From Streptomyces sp. ASQP_92 (lineage in GTDB: Bacteria > Actinomycetota > Actinomycetes > Streptomycetales > Streptomycetaceae), in the NCBI RefSeq assembly GCF_025399895.1, contig NZ_JAODUA010000004.1, positions 363,626 to 427,625 on the forward strand: a stretch of 64,000 nucleotides of DNA, in the 5' to 3' direction. The position numbers and the translations under genes are program-made. The notes under the pieces were generated by a model. That model saw only the letters and a program-made list of their open reading frames with translations. It made no database searches and was not told the origin of the DNA. Shown here in pieces: positions 42,785-50,108 of the stretch; position 1 is the first letter of the stretch; every line of letters starts with the position of its first letter.

Positions 42785-44008
42785 TCAGCTCCGCAGGGCC
42801 CTGCGGGTCAGGGCCGGGGTAATGGCTCCGGCGGCGAGCATGAGGGTGCCAAGGAGGAGCCAGCCGGGCCAACCCCACGTGAGGCAGAGCCAGGTGACGA
42901 TCGCGGAGGAAACGACGCGACCGAGCTCCGTGCCGGTGGTGTACGTCCCGAAGTACTCGCCCCGCGCGTCTTCGGGGGCCAGGGTCAGGGCGAGCTCGTA
43001 ACTCGCTGTTCCCTGAAGGATTTCACCGAAGGTGTAGCTGATCACCGCCCCGACGAGCAGGGCCGCGGACAGTGCGACCGGCAGCGCTCCGAGTGCGGCG
43101 ATGACGGCGAAGGCGACGAGAAAGGCGAGGCCGGCACGGGGCATGAGGCGTGCGGCCCTGCCCGGGGTGTCGACCTTCTTCGCGACACGTACCTGAAGGA
43201 GCACCACGAGCAGCGTGTTGACGGGGATCAGCGCCGCGACGAGCCAGTGGGGCAGGGCGGTCCGGCTGTAGATCCAGAGAGGGAGCACGAGGGAGAGAAC
43301 GGGGTACTGCAGCATCATGATCGTGCTGACGGCGGTAACTCCCAGGTAGGGAAGGTCCTTTACGGCTCGCCGCTTGTGGTGCGCCCCGGCACCTGTCGGG
43401 ACGGTGCGGGGGAGGCGGAGGGCCATGAGTCCGCAGCAGAGGAACGAAAGCGCGTTGCCCAGGACCAGCAGGGGATAGAGAGGTCGGTGGTCGGCCGCGA
43501 TGGCCAGCCCGCCGACGGCTCCGCCGAGGGTGATGCCGATGTTGGCGGCGGAACGCAGGTGTGCGCGCAGGACGGCGGCACGGCCGGTCGCGAGGGCCTG
43601 GATGAGGGGACCGCGGGCGACGCTGGTGGAGGTGGCGGCGAGCCCGGCGACGAGGATGAGAGCGAGGAACTGCCCCATCGTGCGGACCCTGGTGAGCGCG
43701 CACATCCCGGCGGCCTCCACGAGCAGGGCGGTGGCGTAGATGTCGCGGGGCCCGAGGCGGTCGCAGAGCCTTCCGACGAAGGGGCCGACGAGCAGACCGG
43801 TGAGCCCGCCGAGGGACAGGCCGAGGCCGACCTGGGTGGCCGGCAGACCGATGTACCGTACAAAAAAGATCGCGCTGCTGGTGATGTACATCCCGGTGCC
43901 CACGGTGTTGATCAGGATCGCCCAGTAGAGCGTCCGGCCGGGTCCCGGCGGAGGGAGAAACCCGGTGCCGTCCCGGGTGCCGGGTGTGGGGGCGGTGGCG
44001 GTGCTCAT
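42785..44008 (-). CDS. MFS exporter of cassette B
   Basis: The 407-residue protein has 12 membrane helices and the MFS motif A as GRLCDRLGPRDIYA (about residue 72). Its start overlaps the stop of the ATP-grasp gene by 4 bp. Located in a two-gene operon with a peptide ligase, it most likely exports the peptide product and so also confers resistance. Expression should follow the strong promoter at 45394-45422 with its palindromic operators. Confidence 0.87.
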   Translation of the reverse strand: MSTATAPTPGTRDGTGFLPPPGPGRTLYWAILINTVGTGMYITSSAIFFVRYIGLPATQVGLGLSLGGLTGLLVGPFVGRLCDRLGPRDIYATALLVEAAGMCALTRVRTMGQFLALILVAGLAATSTSVARGPLIQALATGRAAVLRAHLRSAANIGITLGGAVGGLAIAADHRPLYPLLVLGNALSFLCCGLMALRLPRTVPTGAGAHHKRRAVKDLPYLGVTAVSTIMMLQYPVLSLVLPLWIYSRTALPHWLVAALIPVNTLLVVLLQVRVAKKVDTPGRAARLMPRAGLAFLVAFAVIAALGALPVALSAALLVGAVISYTFGEILQGTASYELALTLAPEDARGEYFGTYTTGTELGRVVSSAIVTWLCLTWGWPGWLLLGTLMLAAGAITPALTRRALRS

Positions 44009-45234
44009 GCGTCGGCCGTGGTGGCGAGGGCGGTGTCGTGGAACCAGGCCGCCAGGCTCTGTGCGTTCCGGGCGACGTGCTGTTCGCTGTCGCCGGCCAG
44101 TACCGCCCAGGCCACTCGCTGATTGGAGCTGACGGCGGGGTCGGGTATGACGCGGGAACCCTTGAGGTCGAGTCCGGCGGCGACACATCCGGGCCGGCTC
44201 TCCAGCGCGTCCAGCGAGGGGAGGCGTACGGGCCGGCCGGCTTCCGCCTGGAGGTGGACCCAGCCGTGGTTGCGGGAGTGCGGCTCGGGCGTCGGCGAGG
44301 ACGGCTGACCGGTGATGGTACGGGCCCACTCGGCGAGCAGGTCGGTGCCGAAGGCGTGGATCAGGGTGTCCTGGACGACGCCGCCGCCGATGCGCCCGGC
44401 GCATTCGCTGAAGACGAGTTCCCCGTCGCGCTGGAAGGCTTCGAGGTGGAAGACGCCGTCGCGCAGCCGCAGGGCCGCGAGCGCGTCCCGGGTGAGGGAT
44501 CGGGCTTGCTGGTAGCAGGCGGCCTCGGTGCGGGGGTGGAGGGTGACCGAGCCGACGAGTCCACCGGTCTTGATGTCGATGACGTTGTTGAGGTAGCGGG
44601 AGACGGCGAGGAAGGTGAGGTCTCCCTCGCGGACGATGCCGTCGATGTGCAGTTCGCGTCCGTCGATGAACTCCTCGACGAGCCAAGGGCCTTGGAGCCC
44701 CTCGCCCTCCGCGGTGAGCGCCTCCAGCTGGGCGCGGGTCCGTACCGCATGGGTGTTGTAGGTGCCCGCGCCCGCGAGGGGTTTGACGACGAACGGAAGC
44801 GGGGGCGTGTCCCCGAGGAGGTCGTCGAGGCGGTCCACCACGTGGCAGGCCGCGGTGGGCAGCCCGGCGTCCCGGACGAGTCTCTTCTGTACGTACTTGT
44901 CGCGCAGAGCCACGGCGGTGTCGACGGGCAGCCCCCGGGTGTCGCCGTGGGCGGCGAGCAGGGCTGCGGTGACGAGGGCGAACTCGCGCATGGTGTGGAT
45001 CGCGGCGAAGTCCGCGGGGGCGAGACCCTCCCGGGCGAGGCCGGCCAGCACGTCTTCGGCGCTGTTGCTGTCCGGGACGACGATGAGGTCGGCCCGCGGG
45101 ACGTGGGCGGGGACGCGGTAGAGCTCGGCGGAGGAGACGGCGCTGATGACGCGGCGCCCGGCCTGGCGCAGCGCGTCCACGGCCTTGAAGTGCCAGCCGA
45201 CCATCAGTACGTCGTTGGGTGCGCGCCGGGGCAT
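44005..45234 (-). CDS. ATP-grasp ligase 1
   Basis: The 409-residue enzyme has the three-part ATP-grasp fold: an N-terminal Rossmann-like domain (DVLMVGWHFKAVDALRQAG), the lysine of PFVVKPLAGAGTYNTH and the metal-binding ECAGRIGGG near residue 295. These ligases join a carboxylate, activated as acyl phosphate, to an amine. This one belongs to the carnosine-synthase/BacD-like group of unattached ligases rather than RimK or graspetide enzymes. GGAGGT lies seven bases before the ATG. Substrates are unknown; paired with the MFS gene it may add the last residue. Confidence 0.88.
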   Translation of the reverse strand: MPRRAPNDVLMVGWHFKAVDALRQAGRRVISAVSSAELYRVPAHVPRADLIVVPDSNSAEDVLAGLAREGLAPADFAAIHTMREFALVTAALLAAHGDTRGLPVDTAVALRDKYVQKRLVRDAGLPTAACHVVDRLDDLLGDTPPLPFVVKPLAGAGTYNTHAVRTRAQLEALTAEGEGLQGPWLVEEFIDGRELHIDGIVREGDLTFLAVSRYLNNVIDIKTGGLVGSVTLHPRTEAACYQQARSLTRDALAALRLRDGVFHLEAFQRDGELVFSECAGRIGGGVVQDTLIHAFGTDLLAEWARTITGQPSSPTPEPHSRNHGWVHLQAEAGRPVRLPSLDALESRPGCVAAGLDLKGSRVIPDPAVSSNQRVAWAVLAGDSEQHVARNAQSLAAWFHDTALATTADA

Positions 45235-45377
45235 GGCTCGACCTCCAGTAGGGGTGTGGGTGGTGAGGGGTGTTCCGGCACGGCGGGGGCGGGCCGCGCC
45301 GTGCCGCAAGGCCTCGATGGACGAGCCACGAGGCGGTCGGGACAGGCACCGGCCGGGGGGTGCACAACCGCAATCCC

Positions 45378-45392
45378 TCAACAAGTTGTTGA
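45378..45392. promoter_or_regulatory. Cassette B operator, copy 1
   Basis: TCAACAA-G-TTGTTGA is a perfect 15-bp palindrome just downstream of the -10 of the ligase/MFS promoter, so it covers the predicted transcription start. The same palindrome with a different centre base occurs before the BesD-like halogenase operon (47512-47526). Confidence 0.85.
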
Positions 45393-45393
45393 A

Positions 45394-45422
45394 AAACTAG
45401 GCCCTCTGACAAACCTTGTCAA
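45394..45422 (-). promoter_or_regulatory. Consensus promoter of ATP-grasp 1/MFS operon
   Basis: On the minus strand TTGACA (45422-45417), 17 bases and TAGTTT (45399-45394) form a near-consensus vegetative promoter. A second palindrome, TGACAA-ACC-TTGTCA (45407-45421), overlaps the -35. On the plus strand TTGCCA (45428) and TAGCGT (45452), 18 bases apart, could drive the divergent peptide gene. Confidence 0.7.
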
Positions 45423-45554
45423 CGTCCTTGCCAACGGCGTCCGGGCTGGCTTAGCGTCACTCCCGCACTCCCCCGGCGACCCGCCGCAGCGTGGAGTCAT
45501 CGCACCCCGCGGCACCGGATCGCCGGCCCCGCGCAGCACACAAGGAACAAGCAC

Positions 45555-45710
45555 ATGAAGATCTGGACCAGATTTGCCCTGCTCATCGGCGGCACCACCT
45601 GCGCGGCGCTCGGCCTCCTCGCCGTCACCGTCCCGGCACCGCAGGCGACCGCGACCGCCGCCGCCCCGGAGGTCGTATCCCCCACGCCGCTCAACATCGA
45701 GTGGCCGTAG
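45555..45710 (+). CDS. Small secreted peptide, 51 aa, candidate signal pre-peptide
   Basis: AAGGAAC precedes an ATG that opens a 51-codon gene. The product starts MKIWTR, has a hydrophobic core (FALLIGG, AALGLLAVTV) and an Ala-rich cleavage zone (ATATAAAP), and ends VVSPTPLNIEWP. This is a Sec signal peptide plus a mature tail of only about 15 residues. It lies just before, and in the same direction as, an XRE-TPR regulator gene. In Firmicutes such pairs (Rgg, PlcR, Rap types) are quorum-sensing systems; a similar role here is inference. It is too short for a standard annotation cut-off. Confidence 0.65.
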   Translation: MKIWTRFALLIGGTTCAALGLLAVTVPAPQATATAAAPEVVSPTPLNIEWP

Positions 45711-45735
45711 GAAGGTACGAATCCGCGTCCACCTG

Positions 45736-45782
45736 CTGGGTAGCCTTTGACGAAATTGGTATTGACTTGACAAGCTACCCAG
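45736..45782. promoter_or_regulatory. Inverted repeat before XRE-TPR regulator
   Basis: CTGGGTAGC (45736-45744) and GCTACCCAG (45774-45782) are perfect 9-bp arms 29 bases apart, with TTTGACG and CTTGACAAG inside. The element begins 25 bp after the peptide gene and ends 34 bp before the chosen regulator start. It may be an operator or a hairpin that lowers read-through from the peptide gene. Confidence 0.6.
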
Positions 45783-45816
45783 ACAGGGAATGACACGCGT
45801 ACCTAGGGCAGGGGAC

Positions 45817-47019
45817 ATGCTCGAACAGCCGTTGTTCGGCCGCCGGTTGCGGCAGCTGCGACAGCAGCAGGGAAAGGCTCAGACCGAACTGGCAGGTCCG
45901 GGCATGTCCGCCGCGTACTTGTCCCGTCTGGAATCGGGGCACCGTCCGCCCACCAAACGGGCCGTGGCGTACCTGGCCGAGCGGTTGCAGGTGCCCATCG
46001 AGGCGTTCGGCGTGAACAAGCCGGCCAGCTTGGTGGATGTCCTGGCGACGGCCCAGGTGTCCACCGGAGCCGATCACGACCTGCGCCAACAGCTGGCGGC
46101 CGCGCTGGACGCGGCTCTCAACGTCGACCCCGGGTTGCGCTGGCAGGCTCACGCCCGCCTCGCCACTCTCGGAGCGGCCGAGGGGGACCGGGAGGCCGAG
46201 CAGTCCCATGTGGAGGCCCTCGTCGCCGTCAGTGACGAACTGGGCCATGCGGCACTCCAGGTGCATTCCCGGCTCCGGCTCGCGCGCAGCCTGCGCGGTC
46301 GGGGTGAGCTGGTCGAGGCCCGGGCCACGGCCCGAGAGGGGCTGGAGCTGGGCCATCGCGCGGCACTGACCAGTCCCGATGTCACCCGCTGCAAACTGCT
46401 GCTCGCCTCGGCCACCGCCGAACTCGGCGACCTGGCCGAGGCGGCCCGCCTCAGCGAGGAGATCTGCGCCGAGCTCCGGGGCCGCCGCGGCCCACTGGCC
46501 GCCGAAGCCCTGTGGACCGCGGCCACGCTGGCGAGCCGCAAGGGCATGACGGATCGTTCGTCGACGCTCATGGGTGAGGCCATCGACGCCCTGGACAGCC
46601 GGGAAGACCTGCTGTTGTGGATGCGGTTGCGGCTCGCCGCCGCCGCGCTCGCCCTGCGCGGCGGCCCGCCGGATCTCTTGCGCGCCGAGCGCTACCTCAC
46701 CCAGGTGCGCCCGGCGCTCGACCTGGTGGGCAGCCCGCTGCACGAACAGGAATACGCCTTCCTGCGGGCCCAACTCGCTTACGGAAAGGGCCACTTCGAC
46801 GATGCGGCGGCCCTGTGCGAGGCGGCCTGGGAGGGCCGGGACCACCTGACCTTCCGCGACCGGGTGCGCCTGGAGATGCTCAACGAGCAGATCCGCAGCA
46901 AGCAGTCCGGCACCTGGGACCAGGCCCGGCTCGCCGAGCTCGCCACCGAGGCCCAGGAGCGCGGCATTCTCGACCTGGCCGCGGAGATCTGGCGCGCCCT
47001 CGCGGAAATCCGCCCCTGA
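45817..47019 (+). CDS. XRE-TPR transcriptional regulator (RRNPP-like)
   Basis: The 400-residue protein has an N-terminal XRE helix-turn-helix (about residues 7-60, ELAGPGMSAAYLSRLESGHRPP) and about 300 residues of TPR-like helical repeats (LAAALDAALNVDPG, EEICAELRGRRGP). This is the layout of peptide-sensing Rgg/PlcR/NprR regulators. ATG 45817 follows AGGGCAGGGGAC; ATG 45790 would add nine residues. Its position between the two cassette B transcripts makes it the likely binder of the TCAACAA-N-TTGTTGA palindromes, and the upstream peptide gene its likely ligand source. Both are inferences. Confidence 0.85.
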   Translation: MLEQPLFGRRLRQLRQQQGKAQTELAGPGMSAAYLSRLESGHRPPTKRAVAYLAERLQVPIEAFGVNKPASLVDVLATAQVSTGADHDLRQQLAAALDAALNVDPGLRWQAHARLATLGAAEGDREAEQSHVEALVAVSDELGHAALQVHSRLRLARSLRGRGELVEARATAREGLELGHRAALTSPDVTRCKLLLASATAELGDLAEAARLSEEICAELRGRRGPLAAEALWTAATLASRKGMTDRSSTLMGEAIDALDSREDLLLWMRLRLAAAALALRGGPPDLLRAERYLTQVRPALDLVGSPLHEQEYAFLRAQLAYGKGHFDDAAALCEAAWEGRDHLTFRDRVRLEMLNEQIRSKQSGTWDQARLAELATEAQERGILDLAAEIWRALAEIRP

Positions 47020-47089
47020 CCCAACTTCACTCGCCGTCCGCGCCACACCGCGGTCAGCACAAGAATGACAAGAATGAGGAGCGACCCCG

Positions 47090-47272
47090 GTGCCGCATCC
47101 TTTCGGCTATCAAAAACGCATCGATGGCTCCGTGCTCATCACTCGCGGATGCCGTCCGATGTCCGTGGTGAAGGAAAAGGAGAAAGTCTCCGCGTTCCTT
47201 TCCGATCTGGCGCGGGAAAACCCGCAGCAGGTGATGGCCCGCTGGGTTTCCGTCCTGCCCCGGATCGGATGA
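47090..47272 (+). CDS. Small protein, 60 aa, unknown
   Basis: GAGGAG lies eight bases before the GTG start. The product has a short N-terminal part with one Cys (LITRGCRPMSVV), then an amphipathic helix (KEKEKVSAFLSDLARENP) and a closing QQVMARWVSVLPRIG. No signal peptide is visible. It lies 70 bp after the regulator gene, in the same direction, and 28 bp before another small gene. I know of no family. The clear ribosome site supports translation. Confidence 0.5.
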   Translation: MPHPFGYQKRIDGSVLITRGCRPMSVVKEKEKVSAFLSDLARENPQQVMARWVSVLPRIG

Positions 47273-47300
47273 ACCGACCCATCGATCGAGGAGGTCACGC

Positions 47301-47459
47301 ATGCCCTCACAGCAACGCCACGACCTGGGCCGAGCGCCGTCTCCGCTGGAGACATACGAGCTGGAGAACCCGCCGGCCCAGGACTTCCACTCTCCTAGGG
47401 ACGACCAGGGCCACAGCACCTGGGACATCCCCGCACCCCCCGCGGCGCACGGCGTCTGA
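47301..47459 (+). CDS. Small acidic Pro-rich protein, 52 aa, possible precursor
   Basis: GGAGGT lies seven bases before the ATG, the best ribosome site in this segment. The product is acidic, Pro/His/Asp-rich and without a signal peptide: it begins MPSQQRHDLGRAP, has LETYELENPP in the middle and ends PAPPAAHGV. The size and lack of fold resemble leader-core precursors of ribosomal peptides, but no known maturase except the ATP-grasp enzymes is adjacent and no known leader motif is present. Its role is open. Confidence 0.5.
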   Translation: MPSQQRHDLGRAPSPLETYELENPPAQDFHSPRDDQGHSTWDIPAPPAAHGV

Positions 47460-47511
47460 CCGTTCGTCCGGTGCATCACCGGACCCTTTCCGCAGCCCAC
47501 GGAAAAAGACC

Positions 47512-47526
47512 TCAACAATTTGTTGA
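47512..47526. promoter_or_regulatory. Cassette B operator, copy 2, at halogenase operon promoter
   Basis: TCAACAA-T-TTGTTGA is identical, except for the centre base, to the palindrome at 45378-45392. A good -10, TATGAT (47541-47546), follows 15 bases later, so the palindrome covers the -35 region. A long leader of about 195 bases then precedes the halogenase start. Confidence 0.85.
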
Positions 47527-47746
47527 CCCGGCTGCACCTTTATGATTTCGTAGAGCTCATCAGGGAGATCAACTCCCGATCGGGAAGCGGAATGCCAAGC
47601 ATTCGGATCGCTTCTCCTCTCATTTCGACATGACGCCGCATCGCGGAAATCTGTCGCATTCACTCCCCCGGGACAGCCCTTTCGTGCGCCTTTTCGCGCC
47701 CTGTCCCGTGGTGTGTTCCCTTTTCTCAGAAGGAGAAATCCGTCTC

Positions 47747-48586
47747 ATGACTGTCATGGACCACGCCGTCGACACCATCGCCGCGACTCGTCTGGCCGCC
47801 CAGAACCTCGTCGCCCAGGGCAACACCCCCGCCGCGTACGTCGACAGCGTGAAGGTCGCCGAGATCAACCACACGCTCGCCGCCAACACGCCGTCGATCG
47901 GCCAGGCACTGGACGCGGCCAAGCGGCAGTACTCCGCCGAGCACTACGCCCGCACCTCCGCACTGCTTCCGGCCAGTCTCGTCGCCCTGCTGCGGGCCGA
48001 GGCCCGCAAGCTCGCGGACCTCAACACCCGCCGCATCGACATCACGGTGCCGGTCACCGGCAACACCCCGCGCCGCCTCGGCAGCCTGCCGAACCAGCTC
48101 TTCCAGGAGCACAGCGAGCTGTTCACCGCGCTGTACCACTCCACCGAGTTCCGCGCCCTGCTCTCGTCCGTGGTCGGTACGCCGATCCTGGACGCCACGT
48201 TCGAGGACGAGAAGATCACCGGCACCCACCAGAACCGCGCGGGCGACACCCACGGATGGCACTGGGGCGACCACGAGTTCGCGTTCATCTTCATCGCCGA
48301 GGCCCCGGCCATCGAGCACGGCGGCATGCTCCAGTCCTGCCCGCACACGCTGTGGGACAAGAGCAACCCCGCCGTCCACGAGAAGCTCGCCGAGGGCACG
48401 GTCCGCACCTACTACCACGGCGCGGGCGAGTCCTACATCTTCAAGACCGACACCAGCCTGCACCGCACGGTCCCGATCCAGACCGAAGGCGTCGAGCGCA
48501 TCATCATCAACCTCACCTTCGCCAGCCTGAAGGACTGGCTCGACGAGAAGTCGTACGAGACCACCAACGCCGTCTACACCGACTGA
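47747..48586 (+). CDS. BesD-like free-amino-acid Fe(II)/2OG halogenase
   Basis: The 279-residue enzyme belongs to the non-haem iron/2-oxoglutarate superfamily. The iron motif is H172-W173-G174 (in THGWHWGDHEF): Gly stands where hydroxylases have Asp, leaving a site for chloride. The distal His is H239 (TSLHRTVPI), 67 residues later, the same spacing as I recall for BesD (H137, G139, H204); R251 is a candidate 2OG anchor. BesD-type enzymes chlorinate free amino acids such as lysine without a carrier. AAGGAGAAA precedes the ATG. The substrate is unknown, and hydroxylation is the alternative. Confidence 0.82.
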   Translation: MTVMDHAVDTIAATRLAAQNLVAQGNTPAAYVDSVKVAEINHTLAANTPSIGQALDAAKRQYSAEHYARTSALLPASLVALLRAEARKLADLNTRRIDITVPVTGNTPRRLGSLPNQLFQEHSELFTALYHSTEFRALLSSVVGTPILDATFEDEKITGTHQNRAGDTHGWHWGDHEFAFIFIAEAPAIEHGGMLQSCPHTLWDKSNPAVHEKLAEGTVRTYYHGAGESYIFKTDTSLHRTVPIQTEGVERIIINLTFASLKDWLDEKSYETTNAVYTD

Positions 48587-48703
48587 TCGAAGCTCCCCGG
48601 CCGGCCGTCCGCCTGGATGCCGCACCGTCCCGGCGGCCGCCGCCGCTTCTCAGCGCCCCCGATGGATCCCCTGGGGACCACCTCGCCCGCCGCCCCCGCA
48701 CCC

Positions 48704-48723
48704 GCGCGGCCGGCGGGCCGCGC
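48704..48723 (+). other. GC hairpin in halogenase-dehydrogenase gap
   Basis: GCGCGGCC-GGCG-GGCCGCGC forms a perfect 8-bp stem with a four-base loop in the 196-bp gap between the halogenase and dehydrogenase genes. It may attenuate transcription or shield the halogenase mRNA end. Confidence 0.5.
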
Positions 48724-48782
48724 CACGAGCGCCGCCCGCTTCCGCCCGGCGGCGCCTGCTGTCCCACCAAGCGACAAGGCCC

Positions 48783-50108
48783 ATGATGAAGAAGACCGTT
48801 CTGTTCGGTAAAGAAAGCGCCTGTACCGAGGACCCCGCCGGTCACGACCTGCGCACCACCCTGGTCCCCGGCGACGTCAAGGCCTATGTGGCCGCCGGGT
48901 TCGACGTCGTCGTCCAGAGCGGCCTGGGCCAGGGCATCGGCTACAGCGACGTCCAGTACGAGATGGAGGGCGCGCGCGTCGAGGCAGGCCCGCACTGCTA
49001 TGCCGGCAAGGATCTGGTGATCAAGCTGAAGGGGCCCGCCCCCGAGGAGATCGCCCAACTCACGCCGCGCACCACGCTGTTGACGATGGCTCACCTGTAC
49101 TGCTTCCCGGACCGCAAGCAGCAGCTCGCCGACCGCGAGGCCCGCGTGATCAGCATGGAGAACGTGGCCAAGCCCAACGATCCCGCCCCCCGTTTCCTCG
49201 ACGGCATCCGGGCCGGCTCCGTGCCCAGCCGGGAGGAGCTCGGCGAGCGGCCCCGCGTCCACGTCCTGGACTCGGCCGACCAGGACTATGTCAACGGCCT
49301 CCAGCGCGCCCTGATGCGGTACGGGCGTGCGCCGCTCGACGTCGTACGGCTGAGTGAGGACAAGGAACCCGCGCAGTCACCGGGCCACCACTCCGCGGAC
49401 ATCTGCGTCACCGCGTCCGGTGCCTTCATGCGCGCCGCGGACGGCACCACCGTCGATCTGACCAAGGCCGCCGCCTCGATCGGCGACGAGGGCGGTCTGC
49501 TCGCCGAGGAGACCACGAAAACCGCCCGCGCGGTCGGCCAGACCCGCCAGGTCGGCATCGCCGGCGCCCGCTACGGCCTGGGCCTCTACCGCAAGCTCCA
49601 CGGGAGCACCCCGAAGGTCATCGTGCTGGGATACGGCAACGTCTCCCAGGGGGCGATGGAGCTGCTGCGCGACGAAGGCGTGGACTTCACCGTCCTCGGC
49701 CGCGACCAGACCGGCCCCGAGCAACTGCCCGGCTGGCTCGGGGGCGCCCAGTTGATCATCAACGGCGCCGAGACCCCGGGCTCCAGCGGCTACATCATCA
49801 CCAACGAGCACGCGGACCACGCCATCGCGGTCGGCTCCGTGGTCATCGACCTCATCGGCGGCTCGCCCTATCGGCGCTCCCCCGTCGAGCCGTTCCTCTG
49901 GACGACGTTCCTGCCGGAGATCCACTTCGAGCGGAACGGCCGCTACTTCGCCGGTCTGTGGGCGTGGGACATGTACTACTCGATGCACGACACGACCGTG
50001 AACTACAGCAGGATGATCAAGGACATCTTCACCCGGTCCCCGCGCTACGCGGCCTCCCTGGACGACTTCGTCGCCGACTACGCCTACGCACAGCAGCTGG
50101 GGGCATGA
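48783..50108 (+). CDS. Alanine dehydrogenase/saccharopine dehydrogenase-fold oxidoreductase
   Basis: The 441-residue protein has an AlaDH/PNT N-terminal domain (FGKESACTEDPAGHDLRTTL; SGLGQGIGYSDVQYEMEGARV; LVIKLKGPAPEE) and an NAD(P)-binding domain with VIVLGYGNVSQGAMELL. This fold reductively aminates 2-oxo acids or makes secondary amines (alanine, opine and saccharopine dehydrogenases). In this operon it could reduce an imine or 2-oxo acid of the unusual amino acid. The C-terminal 80 residues (WAWDMYYSMHDTTVNYSRM) differ from plain AlaDH. Its stop overlaps the start of ATP-grasp 2 (ATGA). Confidence 0.78.
   Translation: MMKKTVLFGKESACTEDPAGHDLRTTLVPGDVKAYVAAGFDVVVQSGLGQGIGYSDVQYEMEGARVEAGPHCYAGKDLVIKLKGPAPEEIAQLTPRTTLLTMAHLYCFPDRKQQLADREARVISMENVAKPNDPAPRFLDGIRAGSVPSREELGERPRVHVLDSADQDYVNGLQRALMRYGRAPLDVVRLSEDKEPAQSPGHHSADICVTASGAFMRAADGTTVDLTKAAASIGDEGGLLAEETTKTARAVGQTRQVGIAGARYGLGLYRKLHGSTPKVIVLGYGNVSQGAMELLRDEGVDFTVLGRDQTGPEQLPGWLGGAQLIINGAETPGSSGYIITNEHADHAIAVGSVVIDLIGGSPYRRSPVEPFLWTTFLPEIHFERNGRYFAGLWAWDMYYSMHDTTVNYSRMIKDIFTRSPRYAASLDDFVADYAYAQQLGA

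Noticed and set aside
47301..47459. Graspetide precursor with ATP-grasp maturases
   Set aside because: The ligases are of the stand-alone amino-acid ligase type, longer than graspetide ligases, and the peptide lacks known graspetide leader or core motifs. Kept only as an open small gene.
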